Origin: CAVTPU01 sp963736695
GTDB lineage: Bacteria; Actinomycetota; Actinomycetes; Mycobacteriales; Micromonosporaceae
Length of the DNA: 64,000 bases
Assembly (NCBI GenBank): GCA_963736695.1
Contig: CAVTPU010000004.1
Coordinates: 1,736,001-1,800,000 of the forward strand
Direction: 5' to 3'
How positions within the stretch are numbered: the first letter of the stretch is position 1; the number at the start of each line of letters is the position of its first letter. The notes below the pieces were generated by a model. It was not told where the DNA came from. It did not search any database and saw nothing but the letters and a program-made list of their open reading frames with translations. This document shows, in pieces, positions 1 through 8,132 of the stretch. The position numbers were made by a program, and so were the translations under genes.

Positions 1-477
1 TCGGAGTTCACCGCGCGGCTCGATGACGACGGTGTCACCACCATCGGTGATCTGCGGGCGCAACTCGGCCGTGTTCAGTCCGAGTGGGTTCAGTTGCACG
101 ACCTCATGGCCGCCGGGGTGTTCGGTTCGCGACCCCTGGCTGTGTCGCCCGTCCACCGGATGGCGCGGTTCACGTTGTCGAGGTTTCTGCCCGTGTTCGA
201 TCCCGAGGTGGACAACCACCTCGGGGAGACCATCACCACCGACACGGGTGAGCTGGCCTATCTCAAGACGTTTCGACTGTCGGCCGCGCAGACCCGACGC
301 GGCCACCTGTTGAGTCAGCTCGCCGCACACGACTGGCACCTCGACGCGACGGCCACCGCTCTCGGCACCGACCGGCATGGCCTCGTCACCCGGATGGATC
401 ACGCCGGTTTCGGTTATCTGCTGCGCCCCGACATTATCGACGCGTGCCGCAACCGCAACCGCCGCCGAACCCGGTGA
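1..477 (+). CDS. C-terminal part of a protein with a possible Fis-like helix-turn-helix
   Basis: The reading frame is open from the first base of the window, so the start lies upstream; 158 residues are visible. I do not recognise the family. The last 60 residues contain a helical segment (HLLSQLAAHDWHLDATATAL, then a second helix ending near GFGYLL). This resembles the Fis/NtrC-type helix-turn-helix in which 'L...W....TA..LG....L...L...G' is typical. That suggests DNA binding or an adaptor role, but this is a pattern match only. No signal peptide or membrane segment is visible in this part. The next gene on this strand starts after a gap containing a strong ribosome binding site. Confidence 0.6.
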   Translation, partial: SEFTARLDDDGVTTIGDLRAQLGRVQSEWVQLHDLMAAGVFGSRPLAVSPVHRMARFTLSRFLPVFDPEVDNHLGETITTDTGELAYLKTFRLSAAQTRRGHLLSQLAAHDWHLDATATALGTDRHGLVTRMDHAGFGYLLRPDIIDACRNRNRRRTR

Positions 478-542
478 GGCTTGCGGGTCGCCTCCCCCAC
501 CGGCATAAGATCGCCTCGACGGCGGCATCGCCGAGGGACAGC

Positions 543-556
543 GGGAGGAAGCCATC
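543..556 (+). promoter_or_regulatory. Strong Shine-Dalgarno followed by an ATC codon, possible non-canonical start
   Basis: GGGAGGA at 543-549 is followed, after a 5-base gap from GGAGG, by ATC at 554-556. ATC opens a frame that runs without a stop into the PLP-enzyme gene annotated from 641. No ATG, GTG or TTG lies in frame between the upstream stop (506-508) and 641, and ATG 641 has only a weak ribosome binding site. The family usually has an N-terminal extension before the conserved core, which the ATC start would supply. Confidence 0.45.
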
Positions 557-640
557 AGCGCTCCGAATGCGGACAGCGGCGACGAGACGGCTGAAACCGC
601 GCATCAGGTCTCCAAACCCGACGATCGTCGGCGGTCTGCC

Positions 641-1744
641 ATGCGGGCGGCGACACGGGTTCTCTTCCGGCATTCGCTGACGCTGCCGCTGGGTGAGCGA
701 CTCGCGTCGCTCGCGGAACAGTCGGGCGGAGTCTATGACCTGTCCGAGCCCTGCGACATCTATGGCGATGGCGTCGTCGCGAACCTCGAGCGTCGAGTCG
801 CCGACATGCTCGGCAAGGACGACGCGGCCTTCTTCCCCACCGGCACCATGGCCCAGCAGGTCGCGCTGCGCTGCTGGGCCGAACGCACGGGAAACAGCAC
901 TGTCGTGCTGCACCCGCTCTCGCACCCCCATCTCTTTGAGGCCGACGCCTTCCCGGTGGTCAGTGGTCTGCGCACGTTGCGCGCGACATCCCATCCGCGC
1001 CAGCCGACGGCCGACGAGATTCGTGCGATTCCCGAACGGTTCGGCACCCTGATGCTCGAACTCCCCTTGCGTGAGGCGGGTTTCCTGCTGCCCACCTGGG
1101 ATGAATTGGTCGAGCTGACCGCCGTCGCGCGGGATCGCGAGGCGATCGTGCACTTCGACGGCGCGCGCCTGTGGGAGTGCACCACCCACTTTGGACGCTC
1201 CCTCGACGAGATCGCCGCGCTGGCCGACACGGTCTATGTCTCCTTCTACAAGTCGTTGGAGGGGCTGTCGGGCGCCGCCGTCGCCGGGCCGCAGTCGCTC
1301 GTCGACGAGATGCGAATCTGGCGACACCGCTATGGAGGCAAGGTTTTTCAACAGTTTCCGGCTGCGCTGTCCGCCCTCGCCGGGCTCGATAGGCAGCTGC
1401 CGCGGTTGCCAGATTTCATCGCGCACGCGCGCACGGTGGCGTCTGCTATCGCGGAGGGCCTGCGAAGCGCCGGGCTGGAGTGGTTCAGGGTCAACCCGGA
1501 GGTGCCGCACACCCAGCAGTTTCAGGTGTGGTTGCCATCATCGGCGGACTCTGCCAACGACGCGGCGATCCGCCAAGCGGAGGAGACTGGCGTGGCGTTG
1601 TTTCAGGCGCCGTGGTGGGAGCCGGGCCTGCCACCGGGCGTCTGCGTCTCGGAGGTCACGGTCAACGCGCCCGGGTTGGATTGGACACCGGCCGACATCA
1701 GTGCCGCCGCACGGGAGTTCGTCGACTATCTGCCCGCGCGATAG
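641..1744 (+). CDS. Threonine aldolase-type beta-eliminating lyase (PLP-dependent)
   Basis: Belongs to the fold-type I PLP family that includes low-specificity threonine aldolase (threonine to glycine plus acetaldehyde). The pyridoxal-phosphate lysine is expected in SFYKSLEGLSGAAV, and the aspartate that holds the cofactor in HFDGARLWE. The N-terminal half carries the cofactor-phosphate region (FFPTGTMAQQVALRCW). Length (367 residues from this start) fits the family. ATG 641 is the first conventional start, but an ATC at 554 with a much better ribosome binding site may be the true start and would add 29 residues. The exact substrate is not certain; actinobacterial members are often annotated only as 'beta-eliminating lyase-related'. 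It stands alone; the next gene is on the opposite strand. Confidence 0.85.
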   Translation: MRAATRVLFRHSLTLPLGERLASLAEQSGGVYDLSEPCDIYGDGVVANLERRVADMLGKDDAAFFPTGTMAQQVALRCWAERTGNSTVVLHPLSHPHLFEADAFPVVSGLRTLRATSHPRQPTADEIRAIPERFGTLMLELPLREAGFLLPTWDELVELTAVARDREAIVHFDGARLWECTTHFGRSLDEIAALADTVYVSFYKSLEGLSGAAVAGPQSLVDEMRIWRHRYGGKVFQQFPAALSALAGLDRQLPRLPDFIAHARTVASAIAEGLRSAGLEWFRVNPEVPHTQQFQVWLPSSADSANDAAIRQAEETGVALFQAPWWEPGLPPGVCVSEVTVNAPGLDWTPADISAAAREFVDYLPAR

Positions 1745-1757
1745 CGGTGCGGTCACA

Positions 1758-2261
1758 TCAGCGGATCGCCGGCTGCTCCTCGATGTCTTGCTTGAGTCGA
1801 CGCAGAGTTGTCCGCATGCCGTCGCGATTCATCTCTTCTCGACGGTCTGCCGCCGGTCCCATGACCTTTCGGCCGAGACGCAGCATGAGCGCGCTGCGAC
1901 GGTCGATCCAATATTCGGTAACCTCCGTCGTCGCGGTCCGCACACCGTCGGGCGAGACAACGTCGGCGGACTCCGCCACGCGATAGCCCCACTGCGACAC
2001 CAGCATTCCGAAGGCCGCCACCTCATAGGCAAACTCGACCCTCGCCTCGTCGCGCACCACCCGACAGGTGGTGAACCAACGCACGGCGCCGAGCCGGTTG
2101 AAACCCACAAACCGTGAGGTACGCCCACGGCGGCGCAGCCACACCCACACGCCCACGCATTCGGGGCTCCACTTTGTCGCCCGACGCACATCCGAGACCG
2201 CGTGATAGACCGCCTCGATCGGTGCCGCGATGATGATTCGCTCAGCCAATTCTTCGGACAT
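1758..2261 (-). CDS. SRPBCC-family (START-like) protein
   Basis: A 167-residue protein of the polyketide cyclase/dehydrase-like SRPBCC fold, a helix-grip barrel that binds hydrophobic ligands. The start is typical: short strand, then IEAVYHAVSDVRRATKWSPE, the first helix pair before the antiparallel sheet. The C-terminal amphipathic helix (about residues 135-160) would close the cavity. No signal peptide, so cytoplasmic. Ligand and role cannot be read from the sequence. It ends 13 bases from the convergent PLP-enzyme gene. ATG 2261 gives the full first strand of the fold. Confidence 0.75.
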   Translation of the reverse strand: MSEELAERIIIAAPIEAVYHAVSDVRRATKWSPECVGVWVWLRRRGRTSRFVGFNRLGAVRWFTTCRVVRDEARVEFAYEVAAFGMLVSQWGYRVAESADVVSPDGVRTATTEVTEYWIDRRSALMLRLGRKVMGPAADRREEMNRDGMRTTLRRLKQDIEEQPAIR

Positions 2262-2371
2262 GTCCGCAAACTACCGACCTATGTGGCCTGCCGCCACCGG
2301 AACCTCGCCGGGGAAGTCCGCAGCCCAGCTCGCCACGCTGGTGCCGCGAACCCCCGCCGCGTACGCGATGG

Positions 2372-2965
2372 TTATGTCAGCGCCTCGACCGAGCACAGCT
2401 TGTCGAACGCGGCCCCGTGGGCGTTAACTGTCCGGTCCCACGACGCTGTCGGAGCGGTGTTGCCGATCAGCATCTGCTCGAGCTCGCGATAGTCGGCGGC
2501 GATGGTCGTGATGGCGTCACGCACATTGTCGTGCTCCGCTTTCGCCGCCGCCTTGTCCAGCCCCTCGTAGGTGGATCGCACCGCATCCTTGATCCGGTCC
2601 GGATTCGACATCTCGCTCTTGTGGAGGCCGATCGCATATCTTGCTTCGGCGCACCCGGGGTCGGCGAACGTGGCGAACCTCTGGCCGACGATGACTGCCC
2701 CGACGCCGAAACAGATCATGATGACTATCGAGACGATAAGGCCGGTGATCGCTAGGCCCTTGCCCTTCTGACCGCGACGGGCCGCGACAATCAGGCCGAT
2801 CACGCTGAAGACGAAACCGACTGGCGCCATGAGGAACGCGAGGACGAGTCCGGTGATCGCGAACCCGTTTGTTTCCGCCGGAGCGGCCGAAACGTGTGCC
2901 TCGGGGGCGCGGATCGGCGGAGCGGGAGCGGGGACGTCTGGTGAGCTTTGGTCTTCCATCGACAT
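2372..2965 (-). CDS. DUF4190-domain membrane protein
   Basis: A 197-residue protein with a Pro/Ala-rich cytoplasmic N-terminus (about 1-32). Then comes the DUF4190 pattern: two transmembrane helices (about 33-62 and 70-95) joined by a basic loop, AARRGQKGKGLAITGL. The hallmark repeat 'GFAITGLVLAF' / 'GLAITGLIVSI' is clear. The C-terminal 100 residues are predicted outside the membrane and contain two cysteines that could pair (PGCAE, KLCSV). Function of the family is unknown. It is followed (reading its strand) by the SRPBCC gene after about 110 bases, possibly one transcript. Confidence 0.8.
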   Translation of the reverse strand: MSMEDQSSPDVPAPAPPIRAPEAHVSAAPAETNGFAITGLVLAFLMAPVGFVFSVIGLIVAARRGQKGKGLAITGLIVSIVIMICFGVGAVIVGQRFATFADPGCAEARYAIGLHKSEMSNPDRIKDAVRSTYEGLDKAAAKAEHDNVRDAITTIAADYRELEQMLIGNTAPTASWDRTVNAHGAAFDKLCSVEALT

Positions 2966-3206
2966 ATGTAGTTCTTCGACTCCATAAGAGGTTGTCAGTG
3001 ACGCCGACAGACGTTAGCCGGTAAGCACCGAATGCCCTATCGTCCCTTTAGCCGCCGAATGCGGCGCTGTGGCCGGTTATGCCAGCCATTCGGATGCACA
3101 TGTACCTGGAGACCGCCGACCGCCATGACATGTCATTTACATCGCACTATGGGGCGTCAGCAGCTTTCCGCAGAGCCTGGGACGTCGGATAGTGAGGAGA
3201 ATGCGG

Positions 3207-3892
3207 ATGTCAAATACCTCTCGAGCTGATGAGCTCCAGACTTCTACCACTGGAATGGGCCGTGCTCAGGCGAGCCTATGGTTCGACACTCATCGTGTTG
3301 GCGGGCATCGGCGCCATCATCCAACCAGCCATCTTGAATACTTCTCCCGACAACAGTGCAGACGTTGTGCCTTTTGGCGAAGTCGCTCATGTACGCCGGC
3401 ACAAACTGGTTCCTCGGAACGCTACCTGTCCTACTGGCGGGCGCACTGGCTGTGCTGTTAGGGCAACAGACAGGCGCCCGTCCTGCGGTTGGCATGACCG
3501 CTGGAATGGTTGCAGGGGCGACCCTTGTCGAAACTGTTGGAATCGCCTCCTGGACATTCCTCATCGGTCCCGTCGACACCGGAGCAGCGGCGTTGATCTA
3601 CGCGTTCTCCAGTACTCTTCTGGCGGGAGCCTGGCTGTCCGTGCGTGGATGGCGACCGTTAGCTCTCCTCGTCAGCCCAGTGTCGGGCCTCGCATCCTGG
3701 CTGACAATTCCATCCGTGGTCGTCAGCCTCAGCGGACAACTCGAGCACCTGTTTGGAACCGGCACCCTCGCTATGTTTTTGACCTTGGTCGTCGCGTACA
3801 CGATTCAAGTCCTCGTCATCAGCGTTGGGACCGCGACTGCAGTGATGTGGCGGCGTGAGCCCTCCGCAGCACGCCTACTACACCGGTGGTAG
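3207..3892 (+). pseudogene. Frameshifted multi-pass membrane protein gene
   Basis: Protein-like sequence jumps between reading frames. GAGGAG at 3194-3199 serves ATG 3207, whose frame gives a short polar N-terminus. From about 3229 the next frame encodes EWAVLRRAYGSTLIVLAGIG, a good first membrane helix, and stays sensible to about 3385. From about 3386 the third frame encodes MYAGTNWFLGTLPVLLAGAL and four or so further helices to the TAG at 3890-3892. Each switch is equivalent to one extra base. Composition is visibly less GC-rich than the surroundings. Either an inactivated gene or a stretch of poor sequence; the family is not recognised. A 65-codon open frame ending at 3229 upstream has no protein-like features. 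Confidence 0.55.
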
Positions 3893-3897
3893 GCGTG
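3870..3897 (+). terminator. Hairpin overlapping the stop codon of the membrane-protein gene
   Basis: CACGCCTAC and GTAGGCGTG form a perfect 9-bp stem around a 10-base loop; the TAG stop at 3890-3892 lies in the right arm. No T-run follows, as is common for actinobacterial terminators. Confidence 0.5.
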
Positions 3898-3947
3898 ATA
3901 CTGACGGCAGCGAGCCAGTTCGGGTAGCGGTTCGTTGTGTTCGGTAG

Positions 3948-4203
3948 TCATGTTGTGCGGCCGTGGTCGATGTGGAGCAAGACGAGTGCGGCGACGAGGA
4001 TCGTGGCGTAGTTGTGCCGTCGACGTAGGGCGAAGTCGTCAACGCCGAGCACCCGAGGCGCGGGCCACGGCGGCACCGGTATCCGCAACAGTGCCCGTAA
4101 CGCGGTACTCGTGGAGACGGCCACCGCGAAGGCCGATAACACTCGGGCGCCGGCCCGGCCGGCCAGTTCCTTGACCACGGCGCCGATCCGGCTCGCCGAC
4201 CTC
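3948..4203 (-). pseudogene. ISL3-family transposase fragment
   Basis: About 80 codons on the minus strand match the middle of ISL3-type transposases. A helix-turn-helix-like stretch (KELAGRAGARVLSAF) is followed by the signature around the first catalytic aspartate, RVLGVDDFALRRRHNYATIL. Full-length members are around 400-550 residues, so both ends are missing: no zinc-binding N-terminus and no second catalytic half. The match ends abruptly after 'YATILV'. No terminal inverted repeats are visible. A dead remnant in the 3.2-5.7 kb scar. Confidence 0.75.
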
Positions 4204-4318
4204 AGGTTGCACCATAACTGACTTCATAGATCCTCAGCGATCCTTCCAGGCCGGGACTGCTACCCAATCCAACGGACCACGCCAAGATCAACTACAAGGT
4301 TTCTTACAGGCCCTAACC

Positions 4319-4942
4319 TCACCTGACAGGTGCCCTCTCGAACCGGACGACGGAAGCTTCAACAAGAGTCTCCGCCGCCAGGCCTCCGGCCGCCGGCATC
4401 GTCTGCGTCGCCACCGAACCATTGTTGTTGTAGGTCGTGGTGAACGCGTAGCTTCCCGCAAGCCCCGTCTGGATCGCGGGAATCGTGACGGTCGTGCCGG
4501 TCGGCCGGTTCGCCGCGTCATAACCGGAGACTGCGGTCGTGTAGGCATTGCCGGTCATCCACCGGGTCGACGAGGCAGCGAAACCATACATGCCGTGCCC
4601 AGCGATTCCCGCACCATCGGTCGCGGTGTCGAATGTCCACTCAGCGAGCTTGGTGCCCGTACCCACAGCGTTTTTCCACGTCGACGTCTTGCGCCCCAAC
4701 TCATCATAAGCATGCGCCAAGACGACGTTTCGCGCGTCAGTCGTGGTCAGGAGCTGGCCGGCGTTGTCGAAGGTGGCGTTGACGGTGCCCTTGTCAGGAT
4801 CGGTGCTCGAGTCCTGCCGACCCCGCTGGTCATAGTGCCAACTCCACCCGATGCCCGCCGGATCGGTCGCTGGCAACGGCCGGGTCGCCCACGGCATGCG
4901 ACCGCCATTCGCGACAGTGACCGCCGAGGCTAGTGTAACGAT
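4319..4942 (-). pseudogene. RHS/YD-repeat protein fragment
   Basis: About 200 codons of RHS (YD) repeats: HYDQRGRQDSSTDPDKGTV, FDNAGQLLTTTDARN and AYDELGRKTSTWKN, then GYDAANRPTGTTVTIP, follow the G..T...Y...G.. repeat rhythm of actinobacterial RHS/polymorphic toxin proteins, which normally exceed 1500 residues. The frame is open upstream to about 4942 without a start signal. The repeat match stops at PAAGGLAAETL, after which the residues are unrelated. There is no signal peptide, core-domain end or toxin tip. It is an internal fragment left by deletion, not a working toxin gene. Confidence 0.75.
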
Positions 4943-4959
4943 CTATCGCGTTGCCCGGG

Positions 4960-5139
4960 CTATTCGGGCGTCGAGTACCGTTTGATCGCGTCAGCGTTTG
5001 CCCTGGTCAACGGGGCGATGTGGAGAAAACCGCCGGCCAAGATAAGGCCGATTCCTAGGGTCGCGAGTTTGTACGGACTTGTTGCGAACACATCGATCCC
5101 GAGGATCACGAGGCCCGCGAACATCAGAAACCTACTCAC
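4960..5139 (-). CDS. Small two-helix membrane protein
   Basis: A 59-residue reading frame from GTG 5139: two hydrophobic helices (SRFLMFAGLVILGIDVF and KLATLGIGLILAGGFLHIA) with a short polar tail. The longer open frame to 5232 adds 31 residues with no protein-like character. No clear ribosome binding site, no recognisable family, and both neighbours are dead element remnants, so it could itself be a leftover piece. Low confidence that it is expressed. Confidence 0.4.
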   Translation of the reverse strand: MSRFLMFAGLVILGIDVFATSPYKLATLGIGLILAGGFLHIAPLTRANADAIKRYSTPE

Positions 5140-5179
5140 GGTAGGCCATATTACGGCCGGCGATAATGTTTGTCGACTT

Positions 5180-5690
5180 CTATATGCGCTGCCCTGACGC
5201 GCCGTTGTAGGACAGCGAGAAGAACCCGACATTGATGGAGGCGGACCACGCCTGATAGCACATGCCTTCGACGGTGTCGCACAGTGACAGTTGGGCGCCC
5301 GGTTGTGGCCGTTCGCGGCGGATGATCATTCTGGCGCCGGCAGGATAGCTGGTCATGTCCATGAGGTGGGTGAGCATGGCCTCCCGCACTGGCGCGATGA
5401 TAGGCGCCCCGACGGAGAAGAACGCGCGCATCCCATCCGGGCGCAGGACACGAGCGGGTGCCCGAGCTGTACGGACGCGTGCAAGGGCGGTGGCGTCCGA
5501 CGCGACCGACCCGAACAGATCGGCCTGAGCGCGAAGCACCTAAAGGTCAACAATCGCTTCACCGACGCCGGCCAGCATGGTCGCGATGTCCACCGCAACG
5601 CGACCGGATCGTGACCAAAGTGCGAAGGCGTCAACGCCGCGCGACCCGTTACCCCGCACCGAAAAGCCGCCCCGACCCATCGACCAACAT
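5180..5690 (-). pseudogene. IS1380-family transposase remnant with an in-frame stop and internal deletion
   Basis: Read on the minus strand, the frame opens with AVDIATMLAGVGEAIVDL, then a TAG, then LRAQADLFGSVASDATALAR. This is the typical N-terminal region of IS1380 transposases interrupted by a stop. It then jumps directly to a far C-proximal segment, MIIRRERPQPGAQLSLCDTV, so several hundred residues between are missing. Full-length IS1380 transposases are about 450 residues. No intact terminal repeats were found. Clearly non-functional. Confidence 0.75.
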
Positions 5691-5764
5691 CATGTTACGA
5701 ATTGATTGCGGTCACATCGACGACCCTTGACGCCTCGTGCAGACCGGCCGAGACTGGCCTCCAC

Positions 5765-5779
5765 TGTAAGCGCTTCCAA
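5765..5779. promoter_or_regulatory. LacI/GalR-type operator
   Basis: TGTAAGCGCTTCCAA contains the central AGCGCT palindrome with near-symmetric flanks (TGTA / TCCA), the classic LacI-family operator form found upstream of actinobacterial sugar operons. It lies 57 bases before the start of the LacI-type gene, which suggests autoregulation of the whole locus. Confidence 0.7.
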
Positions 5780-5835
5780 AGCCGTCAGACGCCGGCGTCG
5801 GCGCGATGGACGACCCGTTCAGGAGACCACGAGAC

Positions 5836-6861
5836 ATGTCCGAACCACAGCGGCAGTCGGTGACGATCTATGAGGTCGCACACCGAGCCGGCGTCTCCAT
5901 CGCGACGGTCTCGCGCGCGTTGAGCGGATCGACCGCAGTCGCTGAGGCGACCCGCGAGCGGGTCAGGGCAGCCGCCGAGGAGCTGCGCTTTCGGCCGAGC
6001 CGCCTGGGCCAATCCCTCGCCGAGGGCCGCCACGCCGCCAACGGCATCGTCTTCCCCGACCTCTCCGGCCCCTACTACGCCGAGGTGGTGCTCGGTTATG
6101 AGGAGGTCGCCGCCGATCTCGGCACCAGTGTGCTGATCCTCGCCACCCGCAGCCGCCCCGATCCGGTGAGCCGCGTGCTCGACTTGGCCCGCCGAGTCGA
6201 TGGGATGGTCGTGATGGGTCACACCGTGCCCGACGAGGTGGTGGCCCGCATCGGTCAGAGCGGGCTGCCGCTCGTGCTGCTGTCGCGGCCGGGATTGCCC
6301 GCCTATGACGTGCTCAACACGGACAACGCGCACAGCGCGCACTCGCTCGTACACCATCTTGTCTCGCATGGTCTGCGTCACCTCGCGTTCGTCGGCGACC
6401 CCGACGAGTCGCCGGACGTCGCTGGACGCTATGCGGGATTTCGCGCCGGACTCGCCGCCGCCGGGCTGCCCGCGCCACGCGGACCCGTGCGGTGTGCCTT
6501 CGACGTCGACGCCGGGCGATCGGCGGCTCGCAAGGTGCTGGCCCGAACTAACCGCCCACAGGCGTTGATGTGCGCCAACGACGAGATCGCCCTCGGCGCA
6601 TTGGAGGCCGCCGACGAGTTGGGGCTCGCGGTCCCCGGCGACGTGGCGATCACCGGTTGGGACGACGTCATGGCGTCCCGCTATGCCCGGCTGACAACGG
6701 TTCGCCAGCCGATGCGTGAGCTTGGCGCGACTGCGGCGAGGTGGTTGCAGGAGCGGATCACCACACCAACCGCCGCAGCCCGCCAGGAAGTGCTCCAGAC
6801 CGAGCTGGTCATCCGTTCCAGCTGCGGTCCCCACGTGAGCGGAATGGAGGAGGTTCGATGA
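5836..6861 (+). CDS. LacI-family transcriptional regulator
   Basis: A 341-residue regulator. Residues 1-55 form the LacI DNA-binding domain (VTIYEVAHRAGVSIATVSRA, then the hinge region ending FRPSRLGQSLAEGR). The rest is a periplasmic-binding-protein-like sugar sensor (NGIVFPDLSGPYYAEVVLGY; CANDEIALGALEAADELGL; ITGWDDV). Start chosen at ATG 5836 because AGGAGA at 5821-5826 sits at proper distance; an in-frame ATG at 5806 lacks one. It overlaps the next gene (ATGA), so regulator and transporter are co-transcribed and the operator at 5765 would control all seven genes. The inducer is presumably an oligosaccharide released by the encoded hydrolases. Confidence 0.92.
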   Translation: MSEPQRQSVTIYEVAHRAGVSIATVSRALSGSTAVAEATRERVRAAAEELRFRPSRLGQSLAEGRHAANGIVFPDLSGPYYAEVVLGYEEVAADLGTSVLILATRSRPDPVSRVLDLARRVDGMVVMGHTVPDEVVARIGQSGLPLVLLSRPGLPAYDVLNTDNAHSAHSLVHHLVSHGLRHLAFVGDPDESPDVAGRYAGFRAGLAAAGLPAPRGPVRCAFDVDAGRSAARKVLARTNRPQALMCANDEIALGALEAADELGLAVPGDVAITGWDDVMASRYARLTTVRQPMRELGATAARWLQERITTPTAAARQEVLQTELVIRSSCGPHVSGMEEVR

Positions 6862-8114
6862 GAAGTGTGATTCGAGCGGGGGCGGTGGTTGCGGCCGTCG
6901 CCGCACTCGCGCTCTCGGGCTGCGGTCGGGACACCGGCACAGGCACCGACACACCGCAAGACGTCAACGCCGGCAAGGCCACCGGGAATGTCACCGTGTG
7001 GGCGATGGGGACCGAGGGCGAAAAGCTCTCGGCGCTCGCAGCCGATTTCATGGCGGAGAACCCCGGCGCCACCGTGAAAGTCACTCCCATCCCGTGGGAC
7101 GGGGCACATGACAAGATCGCGACGGCGATCGCGGGCCGGCAGACACCCGACGTCAGCATGGTCGGCACGACATGGATGGGCGAATTCGCCAAGACCGGCG
7201 GGCTCGACCCTACCCCGACGAGTGTGGTGAGCAAGGACGCTTTCTTCCCCGGTGCGTGGAACACCACCGTCGTCAACAACACCTCCTATGGCGTGCCGTG
7301 GTATGTCGAGACGCGACTGTTCTATGTAAACAAAGCCGTCGCGGCCAAAGCCGGCGTCACCACCGCGCCCAAGACGTGGGACGAGTTCGCGGCCGCAATC
7401 AAAGCGTTCAAAGACAACGGCGGCGCCACCTGGGGCGCGGCGTTGCAGCCGGGCGGCACCGGCTCGTGGCAGTCGGTCATGCCGTTCGTGTGGCAAAACG
7501 GCGGTGACGTGCTCAACGGTGGTTCGTTCGGCTTCGACTCTCCACAGGCGACGGAGGCCCTCGCCTACTACAAGTCCTTCTTCACTCAGGGGCTCGCACC
7601 CAAGGACCTGCCACAGGGATCCCTGGAGCCCGACTTCATCAAGGGCAAGATCGGGGCGTTCATCTCCGGCCCGTGGCACATCGGCATCCTCAAAGAGCAG
7701 GGCGCCGCCGACAAGTATGAGCTGTGGCGCATGCCCGGCAAGCAGGCTGCGACGTCGTTCGTCGGCGGCAGCGACCTCGCGGTCTTCAAGGACGCCAAGA
7801 ACCGGGACGCGGCATGGAAGTTCGTCTCGTTCCTGTCCCGCCCCGACGTGCAGATCAAGTGGTATAAGACCGTCAACGACCTGCCGGCCGTGACCAAGGG
7901 TTGGGACGACCCGGCGCTCACCGGCGACCCACTGCTGTCGGCCTTCGGTGAGCAGCTCAAGGACGCGAAGGCGCCGCCGGCGATTGCGACCTGGGAGCAG
8001 GTGGCCGCCGCCTTCGACGCCGAGGTGGAGAAACTGACCAAGACCGCAGTCACACCACAGGAGACTGCCACGGCGATCCAGCGCAAGGCCACCACGATCG
8101 GCACCGGGGCCTGA
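6858..8114 (+). CDS. Sugar ABC transporter substrate-binding lipoprotein
   Basis: A 418-residue binding protein of the MalE-type (carbohydrate uptake, CUT1) class. Residues 1-22 are a lipoprotein signal ending in the lipobox LALSGC, so the mature protein is anchored outside the membrane. Recognisable blocks: VTVWAMGTEGEKLSALAADF, GRQTPDVSMVGTTWMGEFAK, GVPWYVETRLFYVNK and PDFIKGKIGAFISGPWHIG. Start at ATG 6858, overlapping the LacI stop; GGAGGAGG at 6846-6853 is the ribosome binding site. The two permease genes follow directly. Substrate is inferred from the neighbouring glycosidases, not from the protein itself. Confidence 0.92.
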   Translation: MRSVIRAGAVVAAVAALALSGCGRDTGTGTDTPQDVNAGKATGNVTVWAMGTEGEKLSALAADFMAENPGATVKVTPIPWDGAHDKIATAIAGRQTPDVSMVGTTWMGEFAKTGGLDPTPTSVVSKDAFFPGAWNTTVVNNTSYGVPWYVETRLFYVNKAVAAKAGVTTAPKTWDEFAAAIKAFKDNGGATWGAALQPGGTGSWQSVMPFVWQNGGDVLNGGSFGFDSPQATEALAYYKSFFTQGLAPKDLPQGSLEPDFIKGKIGAFISGPWHIGILKEQGAADKYELWRMPGKQAATSFVGGSDLAVFKDAKNRDAAWKFVSFLSRPDVQIKWYKTVNDLPAVTKGWDDPALTGDPLLSAFGEQLKDAKAPPAIATWEQVAAAFDAEVEKLTKTAVTPQETATAIQRKATTIGTGA

Positions 8115-8132
8115 CATGAGTCGAGGCCTGCG

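Noticed and set aside
434..1510. 358-codon minus-strand open frame over the PLP-enzyme gene
   Set aside because: Antisense shadow; the plus-strand protein has PLP motifs.
3032..3229. 65-codon open frame whose stop overlaps ATG 3229
   Set aside because: Composition unlike a protein (Arg/Cys-rich), no ribosome binding site, no domain; the overlap is probably chance.
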